Translations under genes and position numbers: made by a program
Shown here: positions 1 to 11,484 of the stretch, piece after piece
Layout: each line of letters begins with the position of its first letter
How positions within the stretch are numbered: the stretch's first letter is position 1
The notes under the pieces: model-generated
Database searches by the model: none
What the model was told of the DNA's origin: nothing
What the model saw: only the letters and a program-made list of their open reading frames with translations
DNA from: Strigamia acuminata
Lineage: Eukaryota > Arthropoda > Chilopoda > Geophilomorpha > Linotaeniidae
Direction: 5' to 3'
Length of the DNA stretch: 64,000 nt
Assembly (NCBI GenBank): GCA_949358305.1
Contig: OX442318.1
Location: 13,126,517 to 13,190,516, forward strand

Positions 1-620
1 TGCCAACATTCAAATCGTATAAATTATTCCTTTCATTCCCATTCATTCTATGTACACACTGCATTTACGTGTCAGTTAATCTTACACGGCAGCCATCCCT
101 AATCAGATTGCGTGTCACGGCGGTCATTGGGCCTCAAGACAGGCGTGGTCAGGATTACGCTTCTGCCATGCCGTTCGAAATGCCGAGACGGTCGGAATGT
201 CACCGTTTGCCTTGCTGGTTGAGAAACAACTCCCTGGGCACCATGGGGCCCACCACTTCCGGAAGGTCACTTCCGAGCCCTATTGGTCAGTTCTCGTAGG
301 GCCCGCAGCTTCACCTGGTTGCAGGGGACCGCAACAGCGCAAGAGAAGTGCGAGTGCTGCACCAAGTGCATTGCGTTGCAGGCAAGTGATCAGCGCGCAC
401 AACCTTAACCTGACAACATGACAACAATCTAAAACTTCAAAACTCATACACCATTGCGCAAGAGAAAGAAACAGTAGTGCAAACTTGAGCTTTTGTTTAT
501 TTTTTTAATTGTCTGGTGCAAAATCTGGATAATCCATCCCAGTCTTTTCCCTCCTGAACAGTAATCTTGATGCATATACATTTTAACCTTCATCTTTACA
601 TTGTTCCACCCTAAAAAACT
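1..620 (+). repeat. Dispersed repeat family R1, copy a
   Basis: GC-richer block that recurs at 1643-2100 and 50640-51440. Shared landmarks are CCCTATTGGTCAGTT followed by GGGCCCGCAGCT, then CAAGTGATCAGC, then an AT-rich tail containing GTGCAAAATCTGGATAATCC. Its first 60 bases are repeated almost exactly at 1643-1703. The short ORFs here are not conserved between copies, so I read the block as non-coding. It could be part of an uncharacterised transposon or LTR. Confidence 0.7.
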
Positions 621-1642
621 GATTAATGAATACCCCCACTAAACTTTCTGCAATTAACATTGTCAAACCTGCATTGCATATTTTATGAGCAACCGATGGA
701 ACTTATGTTTCATACGTAGAATATTTCAGGCACTTTGCACTTTTTGTTCAAAAATTAAAATTTAACTCGGTCGAATTGATGATAATTAAAACTTATCAAG
801 TAGATGCAGTTCAGTTTTCACCGTTTATTTTGTATACTCAATTCATATGGGTGCATCGGCTTGTGGACACCCTGTATTACAAGTCGTTTCACTTGTCCGT
901 GCATGGATGTTTGAAACACTCCTAGCTTCTTGAATAAAACATTCAGCTGTAGCCCAGTCTTACCATTCCTATTTACACATAGGCACGGCATTCTTTAGGA
1001 CATTCACCGGTAAACCATTGCATCAACTGCCATGTTTAAATTGTTATCTGCAACTGTCTGACATAAATTTATCACTAAACCTCCAAGTAAAAGTTTTCAA
1101 AACAAAAATCAATAACCAAAACCATTTGAATAGCACAATTTCAAACAACAAAAATTAAATCGACCATCATTTATTCTGCCTAAACCCAATTCGCATTTAC
1201 AATGCTTTCATAAAAATATTAAAATTAAAATATTAAATTACAACCAAACGGTCAAACATCATGCATTCATTTTAAGTCAGTTTAAGTCAGTTTTAGCAGA
1301 ATATCATGTTTCAAATAACGTTTTTGTTTCACAAAAATTGTTTCAAAGTGTGAATTTTTTATATTTTTTATGAAAATTGATCTTATTCCATAAAGTTGTA
1401 AAAACAAACAATATTTATGTACATTTCAGGCTTTGAAAGAAATCCTATTTCAACAAACTGGTCAAACATCAAAGTATTTCAGAATTGCACTTTCTATTCA
1501 TTACATTCAAATGCAAATTATTCAAAATAATGAATACTTTGTTCAGGTCAAACTGAAACTGTTTAGAAAAATAAAATGTAAACAGCACGACCTATTTTGA
1601 AATAAACCTCATTCAATTCACTTTCAATGTTGACATAACTAG
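621..1642. other. AT-rich stretch without a recognisable gene
   Basis: No credible ORF or RNA gene is visible. About 80 bases near 1340-1410, including CTTATTCCATAAAGTTGTA, recur at 50565-50645 just before R1 copy c. This suggests that the R1 repeat unit extends into this stretch. Confidence 0.5.
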
Positions 1643-2100
1643 CGTGCCAACATTCAAATCGTATAAATTATTCCTTTCATCCTCATTCATTCTATGTACA
1701 CACTTCCAGGGCCCTATTGGTCAGTTGTAGGGCCCGCAGCTCCACCTGGTAGCGGGGACCTCAACAGAAGCACGAGAATTGCGAGGGCTGCACCAAGTGC
1801 ATTGCGCTGCAGACAAGTGATCAGCACGCAGGGACAGCTGGTCACAACTTTAACTTGATAACATGACAACAATCTAAAACCTCCAAACTCACACACCATT
1901 GGACAAGAGTAAAGAAACAGTAAGTGCAAACTTGTTTATTTTTTTTTAATTGTCCAGTGCAAAATCTGGATAATCCATCCCAATCTTTTCCCTTTTTAAC
2001 ATTAATCTTGATGCATATGCATTGTAACCTTCATCTTTACAGCGTTCCACCCTAAAAAACTGATCGATGGATTCCCCCACTAAATTTTCTCCTTACGGTG
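1643..2100 (+). repeat. Dispersed repeat family R1, copy b
   Basis: Direct repeat of the start of the window. The opening CGTGCCAACATTCAAATCGT matches position 1 onward, then there is a deletion relative to copy a, then the same GGGCCCGCAGCT and CAAGTGATCAGC landmarks. Copies a and b flank about 1 kb of AT-rich sequence, so the pair may mark the ends of one larger element. Confidence 0.7.
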
Positions 2101-2560
2101 TTTATCACCGTTATTCTGCATTTTCCTCGCCCACACCTTCAGCCAAGCCATTAACTGGTTGACATCAGGCCCTTGATAATAGTAAGCAGGAGAAAGCTCA
2201 TGCTAAGTTAAAGCTCTGGAGTGAACTGTCTAAAATGGGTGGCTGAATCTAATAGGAAATCTCCTATTATAATAGGAAAACGCACGTAAGGAAGTTCAAT
2301 CAGCTGTTTCGGAGCACTCACGAAGAAATTCGATTCGTGGCTGACTTGCGAGCCCGTATCTGGTCGCCCATCACGGTGTTTCAAATTATCGTGTCGATTG
2401 GCTCGACGATCTCGGCGGCCTTTGCTGCGTGACTGATGATAAAACGACGTCGTCGTTGCGCTCGATGATTGTTTGTACGTGGATGAAGGCAACAATTGAC
2501 ATATTGTCCAATTCCGTTACAACGGAAACAAATAACCGTAGATAATGTCCGAGGAAGTTA

Positions 2561-2842
2561 ATAGTTGCTAAATTTCGTCGATAGATGGCGTTGGCGCTTG
2601 ACTCTGTCATCGCCTCGTCATCGGAAATGCATCGGAAATGCATTCCAATGTGCAGCCATTTTGTAATCGAGTGTGAGTTTTTGATTTATATCTTCATAAA
2701 ACTTTATTTATTCAAAGGAAGTAACATTTATGCATACAAATAAATAGGGGGTATACCCCCTATTTCTTAATTAATCGATCCGATGACGAAGCGATGACAG
2801 AGTCAAGCGCCAACGCCATCTATCGACAAAATTTAGCAACTA
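2561..2842. repeat. Inverted repeat, 65-bp arms around a 150-bp loop
   Basis: The left arm at 2561-2625 contains GATGGCGTTGGCGCTTGACT, and the right arm at 2779-2842 carries its reverse complement with few mismatches. The arms are too long and too alike to be chance. The spacer holds a short palindrome, GGGGGTATACCCCC, at about 2748-2761. It is probably a small TIR element or the two ends of a decayed transposon. I could not define a target duplication. Confidence 0.65.
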
Positions 2843-2930
2843 TAAAAAAATGTTAATGTATATTAACCGAGTATTATGCCAAATCACGCAGTACGGATCG
2901 CAGTCGGAACGGTTCGAACGCGTAACAATA

Positions 2931-4551
2931 TACTAGTGGAAAGCATAAGTTTGGAAACATCAATTATTCCAAAAAATATTTTTTCTTTCACCTTTGTTGT
3001 GTGGAAATAAATGATTGACAAATATGACGAGTTCCTACACATTGTTGCCCTTTTATTCAGCTTCAAAACAAAGTGTTTGAACTAAAAAAAAAATAAAAAA
3101 TGACAGAGAAATGATGATTTTTTTTCATCTGTTCCAAAGCAAAAATATGGAAATATGTGTTCCCTGTTGCAAAAGTTTAGAAACTTGACGATTACACATG
3201 ATGTAGAAGCATTTACACAGTCAAATCAGATAACTAGTTATGTCATTGTAACATAAAATCACTTAAGATCAAACAAGGTGTTAAGTGCGGATGAAAAACA
3301 AATTTTAGTGAACAGCGGCTAAGAAGAAAACTCATGACTGAAATTGATAACTTTTTGAAGATGTCCCCATCATGCATCAACAAATGCTTGTAAATGTGTA
3401 AAAGAAGATGGTGGAAAGGTCAAATCGGCTAGAAAACGTTCTGGAAGCCCCCTAAAATCTACAGAATGCAAGATTCAGATCCTCAAAACACTTGTCAGGA
3501 ATCAATCAAAGCTCTCTGCCAATGAATAACACATTAAATGGCAACTTGAACCAGGTGTAACAGTCCCAAAAGACATTGTTCTATGGAAACTTAAAAGTAT
3601 GGGCTATAGATCCGGAGTTCCAGGATGCAAATCATACATGAACAACAAACAAATTCGTAAGTGGCATGCACGAGCCACGGAAATGTGGAATTCGGTTATT
3701 TTCTTCGATAATTCTAAGTTCTACTTGTCATTTGGGGATCAGGGAGTCCGTGTTTAACGATGAAAAGGCAAAGAAAATAATCCAAAATGTCTGAACACCG
3801 GTGTGAAGTATCCCCTCAGCCTAATGATCTGGGTTTGCATATCCTCCAAAGGCCCAGGACAGTTAACATTCATAGAAGGAACAGTGAATGCTGGGAAATA
3901 TCAACAGATTCTCAAGGAAAGTCTATTGCCATCAAAGAGAGTTTTATTTGGGCCAACAAGTAACCTTCATGCAAGATGGAGCACCCTTCCATATGACCAA
4001 GACCATAATGAAATGGTTTTAAACAAAAAAAATCACTTTTACCTTGATCAGGTAACTCACCAGATATGAATCCGATGGAAAATATTCAGCTGCTGATGAA
4101 GAAACGATTAAGAGCTCACAAACCCAGAAATGAAAGCTGCAATAACACAAGTGTGGGAATCAATCACCACAGAGAATGACAAAAACTGACATTATCAATG
4201 GCGAGAAGAATTGCTGCAGTGATCAGGAGAAAGCGCCATCCTACCAAATACTGAGGTAAAAGTCATTTATAATGGTGGTTTTAATTTTTTTACTTCAAGT
4301 TTCTAAACTTTTGCTACAGGGAACAAATATTTCCATACTTTTGCTTCGGAACAGATGAAGAAAAATCATCATTTCTCTCTCATTTTTTATTTTTTTTTAA
4401 GTTCAAACACTTTGTTTTGAAGCTGAATAAAAGGGCAACAATGTGTATTAACTCGTCATATTTGTCAATCATTTATTTCCACACAACAAAGGTGGAAAAA
4501 AAATATTTTTTGGAATCATTCATGTTTCCAAACTTATGCTTTCCACTAGTA
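2931..4551 (+). mobile_element. Tc1/mariner-family transposon with 258-bp TIRs
   Basis: The element is bounded by TA on each side (2931-2932 and 4550-4551). Its ends are TACTAGTGGAAAGCATAAG and the exact reverse complement. Inverted arms run 2931-3188 and 4293-4551, interrupted only by small differences. A length of 1.62 kb is normal for Tc1 elements, but the TIRs are much longer than the common 30 bp. The transposase between them is broken, so the copy is not autonomous. Confidence 0.9.
3330..4255 (+). pseudogene. Tc1-type DDE transposase, degenerate
   Basis: This reading frame is broken by stops and frameshifts, but the family motifs follow one another in order. A GSPLKST-like hinge comes first, then VIFFDNSKF around the first catalytic Asp (about 3700-3725). 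Next come GTVNAGKYQQIL (about 3880), FMQDGAPFHMTK around the second Asp (about 3965-4000) and GNSPDMNPMEN around the final acidic residue (about 4050-4085). These are the D, D and E boxes of IS630/Tc1/mariner transposases. The frame changes between the second and third motifs. In intact relatives the enzyme cuts and pastes the element at TA sites. Here it is inactive. Confidence 0.85.
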
Positions 4552-4619
4552 GTATATTTTGCATATATACCTCTTGCCTAGATTGAAAACTTGGTTTTAT
4601 CCTACGCTTTAGGCTGTTG

Positions 4620-5240
4620 TGGTTGTGCATGGCAACACGACCCTGAGACTGGAATATTCAAATGAAGCCGATAGCTTTGCTTGCATTGGAAACACTACCC
4701 AAAAACCACATGTTTTCTTCTGTAACTTGTGCTCTTCCACGTCGTCTTTCCATCCACTGGCTTCCCCGTCTCCTTAATATGTTTGTAGGATAGCCACTGT
4801 TTTCTAAATAAGTCTGCCACTCGTTAATGCTCTCGTCGATAGTCTGGGGTCACTGTTTGCCTGCTTTATCATCTCCAGACCATCCAAAAAATTCCATTTT
4901 TGACATGCCTAGACTGGACAGATGTCCTGTGAACAACATGACCCGCACAGTACTTGCTTTGGTAACCATTTTGTGGCAATGCACAAAACGCAAATGGTGT
5001 TTTTTGCTCATCACTATTTTGGCCATTGTGTCACATTGTTTTATATCCCACCCCTTTTTGTCTAGGTTTAATTTAAGTTTATTTTAAGTATACCAGAATT
5101 TTTGAAAATCATCTAGAGATTCTTCCTGTCCTGTGATGATGGTGTCATCAACGAATCGACCATGAAGTCCTATTTTATTCCCATGATGTCTGGAACTACT
5201 TTTGCTCTCTTACGTGCAACAAATTCTGCCGTCATTTTAG
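4620..5240 (-). pseudogene. Reverse-transcriptase scrap, probably Penelope-like
   Basis: On the minus strand, about 5100-5170 reads GLHGRFVDDTIITGQEESL, a convincing RT catalytic box (the xVDD motif) with the spacing seen in Penelope-like elements. Further along the same strand (about 4690-4850) a segment reads INEWQTYLENSGYPTNILRR, which resembles the region after the RT core in that family. The stretch between them contains stops and frame changes. No GIY-YIG endonuclease or terminal repeat was found. The RT call is fairly firm. The Penelope assignment rests on motif style and could instead be another non-LTR retroelement. Confidence 0.5.
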
Positions 5241-5734
5241 CGACTGTTTGCTTGAGCAATCATTAGCACAGCACTGAAATTATGATTGCAGACAGAAAAT
5301 AGATCAGTCGAAAATAACAAACCAGACCAGGCAGGCAGACCATATAAAATTAAAACACTAGATGAATTATATTGGATTTTCCAAAGTGGATAGTGAGGGA
5401 AAATAGTCCTTTGTCGTAATTTTTGTCTGCCAAAAAAAATACCACAACTGTGGCGGCCATGTTTATTGCGCCAAGACTACGACAGAGTGACAATTCATTA
5501 CAGAAAGGGTGCTTCATTTTCGAATACTACAAAACCGAGCCAGTTAAATCATTCCATTATTATTCTAGATCGAAAATTTCGTATTGCGATGTAACTTGAA
5601 TCGTGACATTTCATGGAGAACACAGGGTGGGATGGACTCTTCACGTTACTCTTCACTCTTCACAAAACTACTTAAAATTTAATCTCATGCATTTCAATTT
5701 CAATGTTGATAGACAGCATAAGTTAGGTGTGGTA
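5241..5734. other. Upstream flank of channel gene 1; part repeat-derived
   Basis: About 5270-5375 resembles 51340-51440, the pre-insertion site of the Gypsy tandem; shared words include AAATAACAAACCA and AATTAAAACACTA. From about 5735 onward the sequence matches the flank of channel gene 4 (from about 57705), so the segmental duplication begins there. No core promoter is convincingly recognisable. Confidence 0.5.
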
Positions 5735-5876
5735 GGCATTCAAGGCTCAGTTATTCTAATCATTCTAATCAATTATGTCTTCAGTCATCATTTCAAACAT
5801 TCACAACGTATATGGTATCATAGTTCTGTTTAAAATGTTATGCCGTATATTTCATAGACGTCTAAGAAAATCAGCA

Positions 5877-8800
5877 ATGGATGCACACAGAAGAAACCAA
5901 CCATTCGGCCGGATTCAACGACTTAGAAGGAAGAGAATGAAACATTTTGTTTGTAGTGTATTGGCAGAACAGAAGGATACACCACAGTTCATCACATCTG
6001 TTAAAAACATTACGGAAAAGAACACCGTTATGCTACTTCTATTTGCCACACTACTCGTAGTGAATTCAATGGCATGTGCATACCAAACTATAAATCGAAT
6101 ATTGCATTTCTTGGACGAACCAACAGTAGTTGGCACATACTTAATTGAAACACCACACGGTGCTTTTCCATATATATATGTATACCCAACAAATACACAA
6201 GAATTTCTTAATTTTCTTGACAACAATAAGCTTTATGGTGAGATATATGAAGCACGTGGAATGTACTTATTATTCAAAACCATAAATCCTGAAGATGTGA
6301 TGATACACTTGAGAAAACCTAGTTACATAACTCATGCACACTTTGCTGTGGTAAATTATTTTTGTCTGTCATTTTTAAGTTAACCAAAAGTTTTCAAAAA
6401 AAATCAATATTTGCAGCACAAATCACGAATTAACCTGACCATTAAAAATTATGACACCATTGATTGGCCTGCCGTACAAATTTCAAGTGGTAATTCAACA
6501 AATGACAATAATAGCATTTTTAAATTCTCATTTTACTTTTCATTCAGCTTTTGAATTTCCCTATGGGAATAGAAATAATAAGATGGTTGTCAAATTTAAT
6601 TTTACCAAAAGTTTCCGGACTATTCAAGTGAGTAATTCTGGGCATATTTATTTCTTTACAATACAGTACACACTACTATTTATTTTAAATCAATTATTAG
6701 GTAAGTCTATTGACTTATTTAATAGTTGATTTATTGATTCATGCAGTCATGCACTAAATCTCCAAAAAACAAATTTACTTCTTTTTAAATATCTTAAAAA
6801 GGTGAATTCTTGCTAGAACACAAAAACTAAACTGTACTAAATATCTACAGCATGTGGTAACAATAGCCAATCGCGGATGCAAAAGTGTGGAAACTGATAG
6901 TTCCCAAAGAAACTAAGATAGTTTTTATATTTGACCACCATGGCGCAGGTGTAAACTCACACCTGTACTTTTGTAAATGTAACTGTATACATGCGTTTTC
7001 TTGTGTCTGCTGAATTTGCGCTAAATTCGACTCCATCCAACTCCATCCAAGATAAGTTTTAAGAATTATTACATATTTTAAGTCGTGCTGCGACTGTAAA
7101 AAGAGATAAGTCACTTCGTGACTGGTATGGTCTTTCCCGAGTCAGTCTGGGAATGCACGGGAAGGACTCACACTAACGTAAATAATGGAGACGAGGACTC
7201 CGGATTGTTGGTGGTTGGCCTTTAATCTGTTGTGTAGGGGTCGGAATCCCCATCACCCGTGTTGCTATGCCATGAAGGCACACTACACCTGCAACCGACC
7301 AGTCACACACGGGGCGAAGGCCCCATGGGTGACTTGGTCGGTCACACACGAACATTCTGTCGTACGTACCTGTACGTGTTAGATTTATTTCGTATACAAT
7401 GAGTATGTGTAATGAATGGTTACTATTGTAGTAACCATGAATGAAACTAAATTGTAAGATGAAACAATAAAAGAATGAGAAGGTGTGATGTCACCTTTGT
7501 TATGATATTATGAATGAATAAGACGTGTGTGAGTGAATTTCTTCAAATTCCAAATTATCCCAACAGTACGACTCATGTGGCCATCCATGGAGGCTGCAAC
7601 AGAGACATCTTTTCCCTGCTACTGAGCGTCACGATGGTGAATGGTGAAGAGAGCAGAGCTACTCTGGGCATGACTGCTCTTTGTGCTGCTCCTCTCTCTC
7701 TCTCACCACACCACTCGGCTCCCTCCTCTCTTGGCTGGGTCAGTCCACCTGCAAAGGGGGATGACCGTGGGACCAGAGAACAGTGTGTAGAGTGACGTAG
7801 GTCACCGTGTGTGGCCAGAAGGTCACGAATTCTATACTGTAAGTAAAAATAATTGTTTAAAATTTTGCTAAATCTTAATCCTCTTCTTCGAAAAAAGTCA
7901 TTTCAGACGACTAAGTCAATTTGTCTGTTGATGATTGAATGAACCTACATTTTCAAATAAATTTTCTTTTTATTGAAGGTGTTCATAGATCCATCACCAG
8001 TCATGTATCATATAATCAGGCAATATACATATTTGTTACCAATAGAGAGCAATAAATATCAAGCTATTACTACAATGCAAAAAGTAAGGCATATTTCCAC
8101 ACGAGGGGTTTAAATTTAAACCTTTAGGGTTTTGGCATTTTGGTATTTTGGGCACAGAAATCAAATCTTTGAATGTATGTTTTAGTATCACTTCATCAAC
8201 ACTAGGAGACAACCGTGCGATAGTAATTTGCATGACTGTGTTCGACCTTGTTTACTGAAAAAAATGAAATGCAAGTAAGTAACATTTAATTGCTCTATCG
8301 TTGCTCGATTGAAGAATGAGCCAGGTTGGATAGGCATAACAGATTTAATGATACACAAAACACAACAGAACAAGAATAGATAAGGTCTCGGACTAGACCA
8401 AGAGTAAGGGTCAAGCCCTCCCTCTGGTATTTTTTCTTTGAAGTTGTGACTGGGATATGGTCTTACCCACGCAATATGGGGAATTACTGAGCGGGAGGGA
8501 CGCATAAGTCACGTAAGAACAAGACAGAAGACTCAGATTGTTGGGTTTGGCCTTTAATCAGTTGTCTAGTGGTTGGGTCACCTGTCTTACTGTGCGTTGG
8601 TGCCAGTAGCAGTGTTGTGCATTGGGTACCCGTACCCGTACCCGTACCCGTACCCGCCCGTACCCGTAGGGTACGGGCGGGTACGGGTACAGGTCTCGCG
8701 GGTACGCGTTTTTACGACGTTAACGCCACGCCGTGGCGCTAGCGTCGGAAATTAAATATGTACGGTATACGATGCAGATGCACGGTGCACGTGTGTCGTG

Positions 8801-11484
8801 TGTAGTGTATATAAATTATGCAATCTTCACGCCACGACCACTTTTACACTTTGTTACGATTAAAATAACACAAGACAAAAGATAAATGCATAGTTCAAAG
8901 CTAGACACCATGCGTCGCTGGAAGAGTTCGGGTACAGGACGAGTACGGGTCGGGTAGGGTCGGGTAGGGTCGGGTACGGGCGGGAACGGGTAGAAAATTT
9001 TTTTGGAGACGGGTAACGGGTGGGTAACGGGTACGTTTTTTACGCCAATGCACAACACTGGCCAGTAGGCACGCTATACCGGCGTCCGACCCGTCACACA
9101 CAGGGCGGGAGCCCCATGAGTGACGTGGTCGGTCGCATTGGACGACCCATGTAGCCGCTCACGGTACTGCAGCAGTCATCTCGGATCTGCCACAAAGCGT
9201 CACAGTGGTGAATGGTGAGAGCAGCAGAGTTGGCAGTTGTCTCTGCCATCGATCGGACCGTGACAGCTCGCACTAGACAGTCCTCACCCTCGGCTGTCCT
9301 TACAACGTCTCTCTCTCACCACATCACTCCGCTCGTACCGCCCCCGCTAGGCCGGTCCACTACTCCATGAGGGGGAAGGCTTGGGGCCACCAGATGGTGT
9401 GTGGAGTGACGTGGCCAAACAGTCACAAAGTACTAGTAAGTTTTTAATTAATTTGGACAAGCCTTAAGTTAACAACATTTATTGCCAACATGACATATAA
9501 TTAAAAAGGAACGGTTCTGTTGTAGATAATCCTATTTTCTCATTGAATTCTTCACACTTAAAAATGCTTCACCACAATTCTACTGGCTGTTCTTTCGTAA
9601 AATTGTCAAGTCGCCTGCAGTGAAAAGAACTTAATAACTTCACTGTCAATTTATTCCTCAGATTTTCGTTTTATGAAGCAAGAGATTTTGCTATATGCGA
9701 TGATAGCGAAAGCATTCTTCAATACCAAGAGTTAAAGTCACTACTTTTTGAAAACGATGCACTAACACACTGCAAATGTCTCAACTTATGTGATGAATCA
9801 CAACAAAGCATAACGTTTGATCAAGTAGCTGGTAGTAACAACATCATGGAAGTTTTCGTTGTTAATAATTACGTTCGAACATTACAAGAAAGTGTTTCCT
9901 ACGACATAATATTTTTGTTATGCAACATTGGAGGAAACATTGGCCTCCATTTCGGAATGTCTTGTTTAATGCTCGTTGAGATATTTATTCATTGCTGCAA
10001 AATGTTTTTGACAAAATTTGGCAAAACAACCAAAGCAAAGGGCAAGTTTGAAGCAAAAATTCAAACTATACTTAAAAACATGCAGAAAAAACGAAAACCA
10101 TCGTTTATTAAACATAAATTGACAACCAGCGTGTCATTATTGCTGTTTTGCACCTCAGTTTATCAGACTTACAACTTGATTGCCACTTATTCTGAATGTC
10201 CACTCTCGACAACCGTTAATGTCATTAGAGACAACATCATTGAGTTTCCACTCGTGATTGCTTGTAATGAAAATAGGAAAATAATAGCAGCTAAGACACA
10301 GTTAGCTCGTAAAATGAAAACTGATTGTGACCACTACCAACTGCTCGATTTACTTCATCAATCATCGAAATACGCTAATAAATCCCAAGAATTATGGAGG
10401 GCCTCTTCCACTTACGAAGACTGCGACTTTATGGGCAAAAAGTATTTAGGAGTAAGCGAGCAAAATATTAAACTATTGGAGCAATTGGATAAAATTACTG
10501 TTTTTACAGGAAAATACAACTGATTATTACATATTTTATGCCAATTTATCAAAAATATCAACGGCATTTGGAATGTGCACCGTATTTGATAAAGGTAACT
10601 ATAAAAATAATAAATTCTTTGCTTCTACTTTTTAATATTTGCAGGTGACAGGCTCTTTTCACGCAAGAAAAATCATTTAACGGTTGCTAATTACATCCCG
10701 AAACGCATATGCAACGAATATCAAACTGTGAGATAGGTTTTGCTTGGATAGTTTACACATTCTTATCACGTTGTTGTTTATTTGACTTTGTGCATTTCCA
10801 GCAATTCGTTATGCCGAAAAATCAATTTTTCCATCCAAAATACATTTTTAACGCTCACATTGACCGTTACACTACAATTGATATTTCTCGACAAACGGTA
10901 ATTTTAAATTTTAAACAAAGCACTACCGGTATTTAAATGTTCTTTGATGTTATTCCTTCTAGATTGTTCGAATAAACACGGCAAGAAGTCCTTGTAAACC
11001 AAATAAAGAAGTTACTGAATGTCAACGGAAATGTTTTGCAGAAAAATTTGCAGAACAAGCCCTCAATTGCAAGTAAAAATAGACCAAAGAATAATATGGA
11101 TGAGGTGCAGAAATATACCGGTAGTTCTAATTTTTTGTTACCAGATTGCCATTCATGGAAAACAATACGTTAGAACTCTGCACGACTCTGGAATCAGCAA
11201 GAAGAACTCAAGAGCTATATCTGCATAGTCAATTCAAGACAAACCCCCAAAAAGACTGTTCCTGCGAGGCGAGCTGTGAGGAAACCATTTATATTCTTTA
11301 CAGAACTGCACAAACTAAACATATTGGCATTATGGTAGCTAGATACACGATTGAAAAAAACATTCGAGAAGTAATCGAACAACAGATACAAATTTCTTTA
11401 CCGAAATTATTGTGTAACATTGGATCTGTTTTTGGTATTCTTACCGGTCTCTCGATATTTTCATTCATTGAATATTTTATTTGA
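5877..11484 (+). CDS. Two-domain (tandem-fused) DEG/ENaC channel, copy 1
   Basis: I infer 11 exons: 5877-6350, 6417-6489, 6548-6627, 7979-8083, 8186-8274, 9662-10451, 10510-10594, 10645-10727, 10802-10897, 10963-11072 and 11145-11484. All introns are GT-AG and all phases agree, giving 774 residues. Domain 1 has TM1 at about 50-71 and a short ectodomain. That ectodomain has a WPAVQISS segment where relatives have FPAVTxC, and Cys-rich exons ending in CKCLNLC. TM2 is at about 356-384 with IGGNIGLHFGMS, so the GxS filter is present. A basic linker follows. Domain 2 has TM1 at about 428-448, EFPLVIAC, more Cys pairs, and TM2 with the GLS filter at 763-765. The protein ends at EYFI with no cytosolic tail. 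Neither pre-TM1 region has the His-Gly gating pair. The family forms trimeric Na+ channels in the plasma membrane; this ligand is unknown. The start could also be ATG 5835 or 5775. ATG 5877 aligns with copy 2. Confidence 0.85.
7120..7830 (+). repeat. Dispersed repeat family R2, copy a, in channel-1 intron 3
   Basis: Shares ordered landmarks with 8450-9440: TATGGTCTT, then TTGGCCTTTAATC, then GTCACACACGGGGCG, then a CT-rich block with CTCTCTCTCACCACA, then GGGGGATGACCGTGGGACC and a terminal GGTCAC. GC-rich compared with the host intron. No coding capacity is conserved between copies. It could be an LTR or a non-autonomous element. Confidence 0.7.
8450..9440 (+). repeat. Dispersed repeat family R2, copy b, in channel-1 intron 5
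   Basis: Same landmark order as R2 copy a, but interrupted at 8610-9060 by a hAT-type element. The CT-rich block, the GGGGGAAGGCTTGGGGCC segment and the end near AGTCACAAAG align with copy a. Two R2 copies in neighbouring introns of one gene, same orientation, suggest repeated insertion or local duplication. Confidence 0.7.
8610..9060. mobile_element. Non-autonomous hAT-type element with (CCCGTA)n subterminal repeats
   Basis: The ends are CAGTGTTGTGCATTGG and the inverse CCAATGCACAACACTG. They are flanked by a perfect 8-bp duplication, GCCAGTAG, at 8602-8609 and 9061-9068. An 8-bp duplication with CAGTG-type ends is the hAT signature. Inside each end lie hexamer-like arrays (CCCGTA at 8627-8690 and its complement GGGTAC/GGGTCG at 8930-9035), arranged as an inverted pair. 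There is no transposase. It inserted into R2 copy b. Confidence 0.85.

Noticed and set aside
8573-9101. Proline/tyrosine-rich ORFs over the CCCGTA arrays
   Set aside because: Low-complexity translations of a hexamer repeat inside a non-coding hAT element.
5877-11484. Reading the channel locus as two neighbouring single-domain genes
   Set aside because: Domain-1 TM2 and domain-2 TM1 are in one open exon with no stop or splice signal between them, in several copies. Phases of all other exons agree with one long frame.
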